Source of the DNA: Marthasterias glacialis
Taxonomy: Eukaryota; Echinodermata; Asteroidea; Forcipulatida; Asteriidae
Assembly (NCBI GenBank): GCA_911728455.2
Contig: OU452231.1
Span: 10,598,078 to 10,662,077 of the forward strand
Reading direction: 5' to 3'
Length of the DNA: 64,000 nt
How positions within the stretch are numbered: the first letter of the stretch is position 1; every line of letters begins with the position of its first letter. The notes beneath the pieces were generated by a model that saw only the letters and a program-made list of their open reading frames with translations, ran no database searches and was not told the DNA's origin. A program made the position numbers and the translations under genes. This document shows, piece after piece, positions 1 to 10,611 of the stretch.

Positions 1-904
1 TTGTTGATATGAATGATTAGCAGCCCGTGCGCCGATTTGGCTGCCGTTGCTGTTTACTCCAAAGGAGTTGAGATGGTTTTAGGAATGCCTAGGGCCCGAT
101 GAACAGCGTTTAATGTTTAATTCTTTAAGTTACACTTTTTCAGTTGTCTGTGTTATCATTTAATTGGGAGTGGAGAGAAATAAATAATAAATAAAGTAAT
201 AACAACTGCCACTTCATACTTATTGAATCATTCTAAAACTGACAATCTGTATTCTGCATAACTATCAATCTGTTCATTTCGCCATGGCACGAAGGCCGCA
301 CACTGTCACTCTGTTTTACACTGTTTTAACGTGAGTTTAGAAACTTGTAATTTTCCCCAACTTCCGTAAGGAATCTATCTCTTGGAAAATGAGTGCAACA
401 CAAAACCTGATCTGACCTTGGAGGCTCTCTTTAAATTACAGCATAAATGTTTGAATCAAGAAATTAACCAAGCAAATCGTTCGTAAATAATCAAATAAGT
501 TTTCACTATACTTCTTTTGCAGAAAAGCAGTTGTTTCAAAAATAGTCCCTTGTATCACGTAAAACCACGGGCTAGACGTTAAGTCTTCAGGGCTACTTTT
601 AAGTATGTTTTACAAACATCCATTTAGGAAATGGTTTTCGATCGGAGTGCCTCAAGGTGCTCGTTTGCAGGGAACATAAAGCTAAACGATCTATCAATCG
701 TTGACGATGCCACAGCAATTTCCAGGACTACTTAAAAATTAACGCGCCAACTCAGACGCGACGTCCATTATGTCAAAGCCGTTTGTTTTAATGGTCACGA
801 TGAAGTACATAGGCCTCTTAAAAATGGTCGTATTTCTGTTGGTAAGAGATGACGTTTTGGAGCCGGAAGTGCAGTGCAACGAATGCTCATGTACATGTAC
901 GTAA

Positions 905-1251
905 CACTCTAAAAACTAAAGTGTTGAATCCAACACTAACAATTGTTCGAGGACTGACAACACTTTTCGAAGTGTTGATTCCAGCATTTTAAATGTTAAA
1001 TCCAGCATTTTAAATTAGTCAGTCAACAAATTTAGCGTCAATTTTACGTTTAAAAAGCTGACCCAACCATTCCCGGGAAAATTGTTGAATTAACACTTAA
1101 ATTGGTGAAGTAACAATTTTTGCGATGGATCAAAAATGTTAAATGCTGAAATCTAACATCTAAAATGCTGGATTCAACACTTTCAAAGTGTTGTCACTCC
1201 TTGAAACAAAATTGTAAGTGTTGGACTCAACACTTTAGCTTTAAGAATGTG
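905..1251. repeat. Foldback element with roughly 100-bp imperfect inverted arms
   Basis: The left arm (about 905-1013) contains AAAGTGTTGAATCCAACACT and CCAGCATTTTAAATGTTAAA. The right arm (about 1130-1251) is its diverged reverse complement, with GCTGGATTCAACACTTT, CAAAGTGTTGTCACTCCTTG and GTGTTGGACTCAACACTTTA. The arms align along most of their length, with an unpaired centre of about 115 bp. Each arm is itself built of short AACACTT/AAGTGTT dyads. It has no coding capacity and resembles a MITE or foldback transposon. Confidence 0.7.
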
Positions 1252-1498
1252 TGTATACCATTCGTTTACATTGTACCTCCGGTGCCAAAACGTCATCACT
1301 TACAAACAAACAGGATAACCAAGAACGCGGGCCCGGAAAGTGAATATTATAATACGTTAAACTTGACCGATGTGAAGGCAGTATCCCTAGCTTTGTTTTC
1401 AAGTCACTGTTACCATAAGAGGTGCAGGAAAGTAATAGTCACTTCAAATGACTTGATATGACTTACCAATGCTACCAGTGTATTCACGATAGGTCGAC

Positions 1499-1843
1499 GT
1501 GTGCCCCCCGGTAAAACGACGTAACGACAAGTGCCCGGTAAAAGGGCATAAGCAAAATGATGTCAAATTTTGTGTTTTAAGAAAACTGAGCGGGAAAGTT
1601 TGATCAATTTGTTTTGCCATTCAACAGTTTTTTTTATATATGGGAAGGTTAAATTCTGCATGGGAATGGGAAAACATGTCCTGGGGTTAATTCTAGCAAC
1701 AAAAATGTAACAACAATGCCATGGTTTTCATCGTCAGGGGCAATTGTATTGCTTATACGTCCTCTGAATACTGGAACGAAAATGCCTAAAATGTGCCCGG
1801 TAAAAAGGGCGTAAGACCTTCCGCCATTTTACCGGGCCCATGA
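1499..1843. repeat. Short repeats around GCCCGGTAAAA with inverted ends
   Basis: GTGCCCGGTAAAAGGGC-like units occur near 1531 and 1793. Two partial units bracket the region in opposite orientation: GTGCCCCCCGGTAAAACG near 1500 and CCATTTTACCGGGCCCATG near 1824. It may be a small inverted-repeat element, but the arms are short and the boundaries uncertain. Confidence 0.35.
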
Positions 1844-2528
1844 TGAGGTGATAGCAATTAGCTGTTGACGCACAAATAAATAGACTTGGCTTGAGAAATA
1901 ATTGACGGGAAGGATTAGAAGTCACCGGGAAAGGAAGCTTGAAGTCCGATACTGTTTAAAAAGTGGATTTCCTTGCAACTCCATTATAAACTAATGACTA
2001 TTGTTTACAAGGTCTATTTTTTAACGGTCTTCAGAGTAAGGTAGGGACGAGTAATGAGTGACAACTTTGTGAGGAGGGCGTCGTGGGGCATGCCATCCAT
2101 TGCCTTAGAAAAGTCAAGGTTATTAATGACCTCGCGAGAGAGGTCCATTATTCATAAATATGGACTCGTGATATACTGTTTTATGGGTAAATATTTACCA
2201 AGCCAACCTTGGTTCCAACTAACCTTCTTTTTTATGCAAACAACAAAAGACGAAGTTTCAAATACTAAACGACTACAGGCGCAGCCATTTTGCTTTTCTC
2301 TATTTAGCATTTGCCACACCGAGGCTGGCAGGAAAATAGTCGGGATCCTTTTTTGTATGATGGGAATAGCGACAATGACGTTAAAACTTTTATTTTGAGT
2401 CTTGCATGGGTTACCACTCGAGTAAGTTTCACTGAGATTTCCCGTCTTTGGTGTGATTTTTTAAGAGAGTCATTAGTTTCATTCATGGTAAACGTCATAA
2501 ACAAGGCGTTAAGTGAACAATACTTTAC

Positions 2529-2985
2529 CTATTGTTGACACCACTGTCATGCAGAATACTGCAGAATCCGTGAACTCCCAACTAGCTTCTTGATATGCGA
2601 CTAACTCGTTTGTTTCATTTGCGCTCTTCTGCAGGACTGCCACCAGATCAGAAAGGATTCGATCATGCTTCGACATGTTCATGGACCCGTTGGTAAAAGT
2701 GAAGAGCTGCTCGAACAGCAAGACAATAGTGTCATTAGTTTCCTTTTGTTTGTTCGCCTGAACTTCTTTCCTAAAGAGTGCCTCTGGTTTTTCCACCGCT
2801 TCGAAGATTGCAGCACCCACCACCAGGTACGCCACCCATACCACGATGGGCAGGATGCCTCTGATCCACCGTAGCAGGCAGGGATGACAGCAACCGGCCG
2901 CGACGGTGTCCTGGCAGATACCAGCTTGGGTGCGCCTTTGCATGTTTACACGAGACAAATTGTGCTGCTGAGTTCCCCGTAGCAT
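2529..2985 (-). CDS. Two-pore-domain potassium channel (K2P), exon 1 of gene C, partial
   Basis: This exon encodes the N-terminal 152 residues of a K2P background potassium channel, a dimeric plasma-membrane leak channel. The ATG at 2985 is the first in frame; upstream in-frame codons lack an ATG. The cytosolic N-terminus is Cys-rich (GCCHPC, about residues 31-36). Transmembrane helix M1 is at about 41-62 (LPIVVWVAYLVVGAAIFEAV). The extracellular cap carries four N-glycosylation sequons, at about N84, N99, N103 and N123. Pore helix 1 ends CMTVVSTIG. Exon 1 stops after the first base of the filter Gly codon, at a GTAAAG donor (phase 1), as in the two other K2P genes here. VVSTIG departs from the TTITTIG of gene A. 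Exon 2, with M2, M3, pore 2 and M4, must lie left of the window. The TWIK/TASK-type subfamily is not resolvable. Confidence 0.9.
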
Positions 2986-3624
2986 TGTGTCCCCACTCGA
3001 CAATTCGCATCAGCTCATATCTTGCATCATCAGCATAAATTTGCTCAATCGAGAGGCTATAATGTGCAGTCATTCAAACCATGACGGGCGGTTGATATTA
3101 TCACATCATTTGTATTTTATCCCAGCACCTGGATAAGGCGATCATAATTCCCCAGGCTAGATCTGTTGGAGCGATCTCGACTGATTACCACGCAGCTGTG
3201 TTCTTTCGCTTTAAAAGCTACGGTCACGCTGAACTGGCGAATTCGTTCTGAGAAGAAGTTGCATTATGGATTGACAGAGCACTCTGCGTTGAGGCGCCTC
3301 GTTTTGATAGGTTCATGTGAACACGTGTGCTTACATTTCTTGAACCGTGGACGACGGAATTCCATGGTTGAACCCGCTCACGGTGTGCTGCGGTAGAACC
3401 AGTGAACCCCTTAAGAGCGATCTACGGTATAGGTCAGACTAAAGACGAGGAGCGAGAAATGCAGCCACTGGATAGACCGATTAAAAAGGATCATCCTGCC
3501 AACCGGTGCACGAAAAGAGGATACCATTCTCTGTCAGAAAACACACGCAACGGGAGGTTGGTGATTTGCGCTACATATTTCATACCATTGGAGAACACAC
3601 CGTGGAAAAAAAATGCGATGTGCC
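2986..3624. other. Upstream flank of K2P gene C
   Basis: No gene, RNA or clear repeat was recognised. This stretch should hold the 5' UTR and promoter of the minus-strand K2P gene C. No convincing TATA box or initiator could be assigned by eye. Confidence 0.3.
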
Positions 3625-4050
3625 CAATACGCTCAAGCCGATTTTACCTTGAAAAATTAATCCAAAATGTTGAATTGCTATTTTTATGATGACCAAAGTC
3701 ATTAACTTTCAAATGAGATATATCGAACAAAAAAACCCACATAAAAGAATAATAACAAAGTAATTAATAAAAAAAAGTATGAAGCACTATAACAATAATT
3801 AACTCATCGCGCTGCCTGCTCAATTTCAGTCACAGAGACGAAATGCAGACGAAATGATGGTGTAATATAGCTGACTTCTGGGTACCAGCAGCGGGCATGG
3901 CCGTCACATAGAGTGGTTTGGCAAGGATAATAGTTCCAAAAAAAACCCCACATGTTTTATAGCCATCTAGAAGATCAAAACGCGTCAAAAAAATTCAGAA
4001 AGTACATTAACACGGCAGGCACGTTTTAAAACTTTCACAGTTTATTCAGA
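3625..4050 (-). mobile_element. MITE-like element, family 1, reverse copy
   Basis: Its reverse complement matches the copies at 9612-10270 and 36138-36637. Shared blocks include GGTACCCAGAAGTCAGCTAT, ATTTCGTCTGCATTTCGTCT, GAAATTGAGCAGGCAGCG, a TTCGTTCGATAT-like block, and AATCGGCTTGAGC near the 3638 end. The other end (about 4000-4050) is poorly conserved. No open reading frame is shared between copies, which suggests a non-autonomous DNA transposon. Confidence 0.65.
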
Positions 4051-4799
4051 ATATTTTTTTTTTTAAATTTTAATAATTGACGTGTATAGCTACACTTAAA
4101 CATGCATATTTTAGAACTGGAGCGATAGATCAGCCTGGTAGCTCAGAGCTGATATCGACGGGCATAACGAGTACTGCCTTCACGAGGCTTTGTAGACACC
4201 GTCATTTATATATATAGAGATACCATTTTAATGAATTCTGTGCAATGTTCCCAAGTAATTTTAGTTATGAAACACAACAATTTCAATTTACAGAACCAAA
4301 GAAAAATGACGTTGGATGAATCGCTCTATTTCAAAAGCTGATATTCAGACTTTGAAATTTCAGCCCTTTTTTTTGCAAGTCGCTCATCGAAAGGCCCAAA
4401 GGCCACGCGAGGTGTGGGATACAGAAGGGACACAAACCTGCCCCAATGCGCAGAAAAAAGACATGGCGAGATAAATTAATATGTTGTGAGACAAACATAA
4501 CTGCCTCTTTCTCCGATTTAGTAAAATATTCTTATTTCTGCATAAACAAAGTTTATTTGATATGTAAATTGGAATACTCTCCATATTTCAAAACTAGTCC
4601 TACTTTAAAACCATCAAGGTATTGTCATCTCCTGTATTGACATTTTAAAGGGACATCGTTTTTAAAAGAATTCCCAAAAAGTAATCTGATTGCAGCCAGC
4701 CTCTGTTTGCTCTCAGTCATAACATGTTTTAAACCTGTTTTTATTCCCTGTGGATCTATTTTTTTTCGAATATTTCTGTTTGTTATTTCTTTACCTCGG
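4051..4799. other. Unassigned intergenic sequence
   Basis: AT-rich sequence in which I see no gene, structured RNA or inverted repeat. Confidence 0.3.
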
Positions 4800-5298
4800 A
4801 CAGAAAAAGTTGACCTATATAATTACCTCGGCCAAGTACTGAAAATGGAGAACACCACGAAATAGGATCAAGGGAGAAGGAGGTGTTTTGGACCGTACAA
4901 AGAAATATTTACGGACAAGGGAATTCAATGTCATTTTTAAAAGACGGATTTACAAACAGTGCATCACAGCTTTAATGACATATATGGGGCAGGGACATGG
5001 GCAACAATCAAAGTAATGGATCACAAGCTGATCACAACACAGAGCTAAATGAGAATGCTCAGTGCATCATTACAGGACAAAGTCAAATACGCGCACATCA
5101 GACAACAAAATGAAAAAAAAGGTCAAAATATCATGAGAGGATTCAAGGAAAAGAAATGGAGATGGGCACGGTACTTAGGCAGACAACAGATGGATCAAGC
5201 AAGAGACTGAATGGCAACAAAATGACAACCAGGAACAGGCAGGAGAAGAAGAGGAAGACAAAAAAGGAGATGGGGAGATGAAATCACCACATCAACAA
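4800..5298 (+). mobile_element. Decayed non-LTR retrotransposon, C-terminal end of endonuclease-reverse transcriptase
   Basis: One forward frame, read through several stops, gives the characteristic C-terminal end of a LINE endonuclease-reverse transcriptase. In order it shows NYLGQVLKMENTT, an FGPYKEIF-like block, YGAGTW near 4986 (family YGAETW), KLITTQS, KYAHIRQQ (family NTWIRQQT), KEKKWRWARYLGRQ (family KWRWAGHVAR), QPGTGRRRRGRQKRRW and GDEIT. At least three in-frame stops lie between about 5045 and 5225, so it is a relic. The upstream reverse transcriptase and endonuclease domains are missing, as expected for a 5'-truncated insertion. The identification rests on recall of the family C-terminus; the clade is not assigned. 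Confidence 0.8.
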
Positions 5299-8069
5299 TA
5301 TATCCCCGATCATCTTAATTCACATGTAGTAGAATGACACAAGGCACTAACCGCATCCATATCATGGTGTCATTGTAGTGACACTCAAACTGATAACTTT
5401 TAACAAAAGGGACAATAGGTCCGCCATCGCTATCACAAAGGAAAACAATGGGGTCCATGTTAGTCTGGACAAACAGTTGAACAAAGGAGGGTCCACGACT
5501 GGAGGCCATTATACACACTTACGTGGCTGGGTGAGCTTACGTATGCATTTAAGGGGAGAACCTAAAACAAAATGAATCCAAGTGGTTCGACATACTGAGT
5601 ACGTTCTCGATGTGATTTTGTGTGTAAAAATAAAAGGGAGGTCGCTGATGGAAGAATAAAGAAAATAATCAGTTGACACATTTGAAAACCATGTAAAGAT
5701 TTTGAGACACTATTAATGTGTGTTACAACATCCGTTGTGGAGCATTGATGTTTGCCGCGGGAGGTTTGGTGGAATTCTCGTTCCCGAGCACTGGTCTCTC
5801 ACCAACCTCACCCGGTCACTTCCTTCCGTCGCTTTATCACCAGTCTCGAACCATAACGATGGTGCGTTCAAGTTAAATTATGAACAAACAATTGCAAGAA
5901 AGGATGTTGTGTCTTTAGAAAATGGCATACAAGGAACTAAAAACTGCCTCGTGTAGATGAAGCGATCGTTGAAAATTCAATATCACTCGATGGAGACAGG
6001 TGGTTTTCATTGTTTCTGAGCGGAAGGAACTATAGGGTCACGTGTAAAGAACGCCGTGTAAGCCCTCAAAACATGCAATGTTCAAACATGAATTTTGTTT
6101 ATTGGTACTAATTACGTGCAAGCATTATTGCACGAGGGACCAGTCAGCATTGATTCCCTAGACGATCAATTTACCTCTTCATGACTGAAAAAAACCCTCC
6201 AAAACACCAACTACATTTACTTGGACGAGCGAGTCTGCATTAGTGTTACTTAATTTCGAATCAAAATATTGTACGAACTGAAACATATGTGACCACTCAG
6301 TCATAAGTAAATAATTGAAGGACATACGGATCATTGGTTTGTTTAATTTAAATTTAATTAAATGTATTTTTAAAAGGAGCTGACATTCACCCAAAACAGT
6401 GTATTTGTTAAAGATATAATTAAAAAGAACAGTTTTATAAACAAAAACCCCAAACCAACAGTTGGCAGCCAACAAAACAGCTGAAATAACCTTGTCGAAA
6501 TTATATTACGAGGATATTTCAGTGGCTGCCAACCATGTTTTCTTTTTATAAATCAGAATGCAACAAAATAATAATACGTACAAAGAAAAATATTACAAAC
6601 AATAAATCGAGTCATAACTATTAACATTACGTCGAAAGGAGATACTTTATAAATGACAACACATAAATAAGAAAATAAATAAATAAATAAATAAATAAAT
6701 AGATAAATAAATAAATAAATAAATAATAGTAAATATAAAATAAATAAAACTTCCCACAAGGTGATCGTTTGTGGCACCAAGCAAGAAAAAAACCCAAAAT
6801 AGAGCAAATTTATAAACAGATAATCATCATTGGATTTGGGAAACCTAAAACCATTTCCCATCCTGTTTTCTAAACCAACCTGCGAAATTATCAATAAAGA
6901 GGGATTACAAGGTGGTGTTTAGTTTAGTGATGCGCTCATTTTTCAATAGGTATAGTCCCCTGACTCACGTAAGTCTCTAACCTCACGTCAAAAATGGTGT
7001 AAAATCCCATTGTGTTTGATACCCTTCCAGTGCGAATTCTGTCGCCATCCCAAAAACGTCCATTATATTATTTTCAAGTGTGTGGGTCTATACAGTTTTT
7101 GTACATGGTTGTTTTAGTTGGTTTCTGAATTTTGATGATACTCAATCAAAACGGTTTTGAATTTAAGCAACAAAAATCCTCTTTGAAATGTACACACACC
7201 CATTTATTGTTGATGTCTAATGACGTCATGTTTCGAATTTCACTCTGTGTGAATGTGGATGATAAAAAAGTAACTATTATCAGTGACCTTGCGGGTACAA
7301 CCGTGTGTAAAATCTCCTATATGGGAAGACTGTTGGTTTTGAAAAGAGCCGTTGGTGTATGGTCTTGACGTTTCGCCAATTTCAAGACAACTGGTTGCAG
7401 TGTAAAAAGCTTCACTGACGCCATGTTTCAGATCATAAATACTTTTTATTGCTTTGATGCTTGTTTCCTCTTCATGCCTCGTGACGGACCATCTCCAAAA
7501 TTAAGTCCGACAACCGATACGACTGTCATCCCTTTAAGTGTTTTTTTTTTAACCCTTGTTCGGGGCAAATTTGCATTGTGCGAAAGTGTTATGATCCTGG
7601 TATGACGGACTTGTTGCTGGCTGTCCATTCAAGTTGTCAGGAAGAGTCATTTCGAGTGTGCCCACTGTGTGTTTTCGACGCTCGCCTCGGAAAGCACTCA
7701 CCACGCGAGCAAAACAAACATGTAGCGTATGCCTGTGTGTACACAGAGGTATTGGATCGAGAAAGGCAAAGAAGGTTCACCGTCAGAGAAGACAAGGGGG
7801 ATCCATTAACACGCTGACGGTCTTATTAAATTATGGATAAAATTAAAACAAAACAAGCATGATTATGGTCTTTTTACTCTGCTAATCAAGCATCAAAGAT
7901 GGGTTTTGGGCAAGCTTTCCCAAATTGTTTTCATACAGTGCTTAAAAAGCTATCCGTGTTTCCGCTGTTCCCATGTTTTTTGTTTTGATGATGGGGTTTA
8001 GGAAGCGTCAGAATGGAGTAAGGGTTTTAGTATTTTGCATCCTAAATGTGCTAACAGATCATTAATGGA
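5299..8069. other. Gene-poor intergenic region
   Basis: No exon could be supported. Open frames here are short and have unbiased composition. The only clear feature is the AAAT microsatellite at 6672-6726. Confidence 0.3.
6672..6726. repeat. (AAAT)n microsatellite
   Basis: About fourteen nearly perfect AAAT units, interrupted by one AGAT. It may be the tail of an old LINE, but no LINE body was recognised beside it. Confidence 0.9.
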
Positions 8070-8400
8070 TCATTATGTTCGACATTGACCATTATGTTCG
8101 ACTGAAGATTTGGACCGTTTTGTCAAAACCACTATGTCTGACAAAGCATTGTGTCAGAGTCCAACCCATTGGATCTGACAAACTCTTGTGTCGACAAATC
8201 ATTTTGTCCGATACAATAATTGTGTCCGATAAATTGTTCTTCATACTCGTTGTGTCCGACAAATCATTGTGTCCGACACATTGCGTCCGAAAAAAACATT
8301 TTTCATATCCGTTGTGTCCAACAAAGCAATAATTATGTCGGGCCAAAGTGTTCGAAATACATTTTGTCGGACATAATGGCCCGTGTCGGACATAATATTG
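8070..8400. repeat. Degenerate array of TGTCCGACA units with inverted ends
   Basis: About 15-20 variants of a roughly 17-bp unit, ATTGTGTCCGACAAAT, lie in irregular tandem. Left units read CATTATGTTCGAC. The rightmost units are inverted (TGTCGGACATAATGG twice, near 8364-8395), so the outer ends pair. A second, shorter cluster of the same unit is at 46960-47112. It has no coding content; the open frames crossing it are low-complexity. Confidence 0.8.
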
Positions 8401-9611
8401 CGTAACAACATGGAAACCAGTTACATTTCTTATACTTTGCAGGCGTGTACAACTCGCTGTTTCTCAACAGAAAGAAAAAGGCTTGGCTAATCAGTCTGCC
8501 CCTGAACTAGTCACATTGTACATCATGGTACGACAACCGTGTCATACTATTGTCTCAGATGAAGTAGTGATCACGAAGACAACCAGTTGCGAATAGTCTC
8601 GACTTTTTGACCAGTGTACTTCGTTCTTGTATAGAATTCATTGAATAATTTGTAGCCCATAAGCTAGTTTACTCTTTCACACCGTTCAAAGCTTCGTCGT
8701 ATATTTAATTGCGGTGTGTGGGTCTGTTTAGAATAGACACAATATAAACTGCTCAGGGCTGTTTCCCCTCCAGAACAAACGGGGCCCAGATTCGTCAGGG
8801 AAATAAGCTGGTGCCTGTTTTTTGTATCGATTATCTGCACTGTCATCGTCTTTGTGGATACAGCGTACCAATTGAAAAAAAAAATGTCTGCTGGGATGAA
8901 GAGTCGATACCGCACGGCTTCGAGAAGTGATGGTCAGCTTTGATGACGAGGTCAGACAGTGTCGCTCTTGCAGTATTACATGAGAACATACTACGGTGTG
9001 CCAGCAATTTTTGAGCACGATATTTGTTGATAAGATCATTATTGCGATACATACAGCTTTGCGTAACGATGGCCCCGACACTATTTTGCTTCACTTCCGC
9101 CATAACATAATTTTTTTACCAGCAAGGTGTTTAAGTAAATTTTGCCAACTGTCCCATGCGATGAAAGCAAGGTGTAGCTGTCATGCGATGACAGGTGGTA
9201 GATCCTGTATTTTGGTGGAGATTGGGGGTGGGGGTTACTTAGTCTTGCACCGGAAATATTGTATGTTGATCACGTGTGCACGTCGCAGACTGCTGCGCAC
9301 TTAATGGACATTACGGCAGCACAGCGTCCATCTGTTTCCATAAAGTTAATGAAATAATATGTCAAGCTACGCGAATTGAAATCAACCATGGATGGGTAAA
9401 CGTGTCTAGAAAAGTATAAGTATGGAAAGCAATGAGCCACAGTTAAGGGTTGAATTTGAACTTAGCCCCGCTAATGGCCGCGGTGATATCAGGTTTATGG
9501 CACAACACGTATAGGTATATACCCCACCACATCTTAATTTACAGGCAGGACTATGCATCGATGCGCTTGGATGCAAGTTGCAATGTTTTCTTTTAAACCT
9601 TTGATACTTTT
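8401..9611. other. Unassigned intergenic sequence
   Basis: No gene, RNA or repeat was recognised by eye. Short overlapping frames on both strands show no family motif. Confidence 0.3.
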
Positions 9612-10270
9612 AAGGATGTAATGATCCAAGCACAAGCCGATTTGATAATGAAAATGAACTGATTCCAGGGAACGCAATTTTATAACAGCATGTTATGTGG
9701 GGACGAATGAAATGACTAAATCGCGTTTTGACCCATAAAAATGTTTTTGAAACGATTATCGCGACCAACAACCCTACGAGAAAATGTTCACGACGGCCAT
9801 GCCTGCTGCGGGTACCCAGAAGTCAGCTATATTACAGCGCCATTTCGCCTGTATTTTGTCTCTATGGTAAAGAAATGATGGCGCTGTCCAATTCAGTGAC
9901 GTTTTATGGCTGTTGACTTGTAATGCATAAAAATGTAAAATACAAAATTTCACATGTTTTATGGGTGGGGTCCATGTCTGTATAGTTTTGTTCGCAATTT
10001 TTGTCGTATTGACTGGGGTATGTGTGGCAAACAAAATGGGTGACCGAAGGAGCCATTTTGACAGAATGCGTCTGAAAATTGTGAATGGCACCCGGCTGAA
10101 ACTGTCTTTGTTTTTTAAATTCTTCACTGTCATTATTCGTCTATGAATTTTTCGTTCGATATCTAATTTGATATTTTAATTAATTTTGGTCTTCACAAAA
10201 GTAGCAATTGAACACTGGGATTCATTTTTTTTCAATGTAAATTCGGCTTGAGCACGGATCATACATCTTT
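9612..10270 (+). mobile_element. MITE-like element, family 1, best-preserved copy
   Basis: The ends are imperfect terminal inverted repeats of about 30 bp. The left end reads GGATGTAATGATCC, then AGCACAAGCCGATTT. The right end reads AAATTCGGCTTGAGCAC, then GGATCATACATCT. TTAA lies immediately outside on both sides (TTTTAA|GGATG and ACATCT|TTAAT), which would fit a TTAA target-site duplication of the piggyBac type. Internal blocks are shared with 3625-4050 and 36138-36637. No transposase is encoded, so it is probably non-autonomous. Confidence 0.7.
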
Positions 10271-10611
10271 AATATTTAATATGCAAAGAATAATAATAAT
10301 AATACATAGACTGATTATTATTCACATGTGTTGACATTCTTTTCTAAAGAAATGTCCAATAAAAAATGATGTACCATTACCACCTTAGTAACGTGGTCCT
10401 CATAAAATGATGACATCAGAGTGAAACGCATAACATAAAACACAACTTATTGAATAATGTTTTAAGTAACATTGAATAAACAGATTACTTGATCATAACT
10501 GCAATAGTGTGTACCATGTAAAACATGACATAACCCTTTTGGTTCTTTAGGTTGACTAAGATATTTCATAAAGATATTTTGATGGTTTTGAAATTGCTTT
10601 CAGTTACTGAA
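10271..10611. other. 3' flank of the IgGFc-binding-like gene
   Basis: This is the stretch immediately downstream of the stop at 10612 on the minus strand, presumably 3' UTR. I did not find a clear AATAAA on the minus strand close to the stop. Confidence 0.3.

Larger units (their letters stand above)
1..2528. other. Non-coding left edge, inferred intron 1 of K2P gene C
   Basis: No exon was recognised here on either strand. The K2P exon ending at 2529 finishes in a GT donor on the minus strand, so this stretch should be the start of its intron. No second-half K2P exon (a GFGD-type pore 2) is visible, so that exon must lie beyond the left edge. The stretch contains a foldback element at 905-1251 and a looser inverted repeat at 1499-1843. 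Confidence 0.5.

Noticed and set aside
2771-3073. A second open frame overlapping K2P exon 1 on the same strand.
   Set aside because: It is an out-of-frame shadow of the K2P exon, which has the membrane and pore motifs and a matching splice donor.
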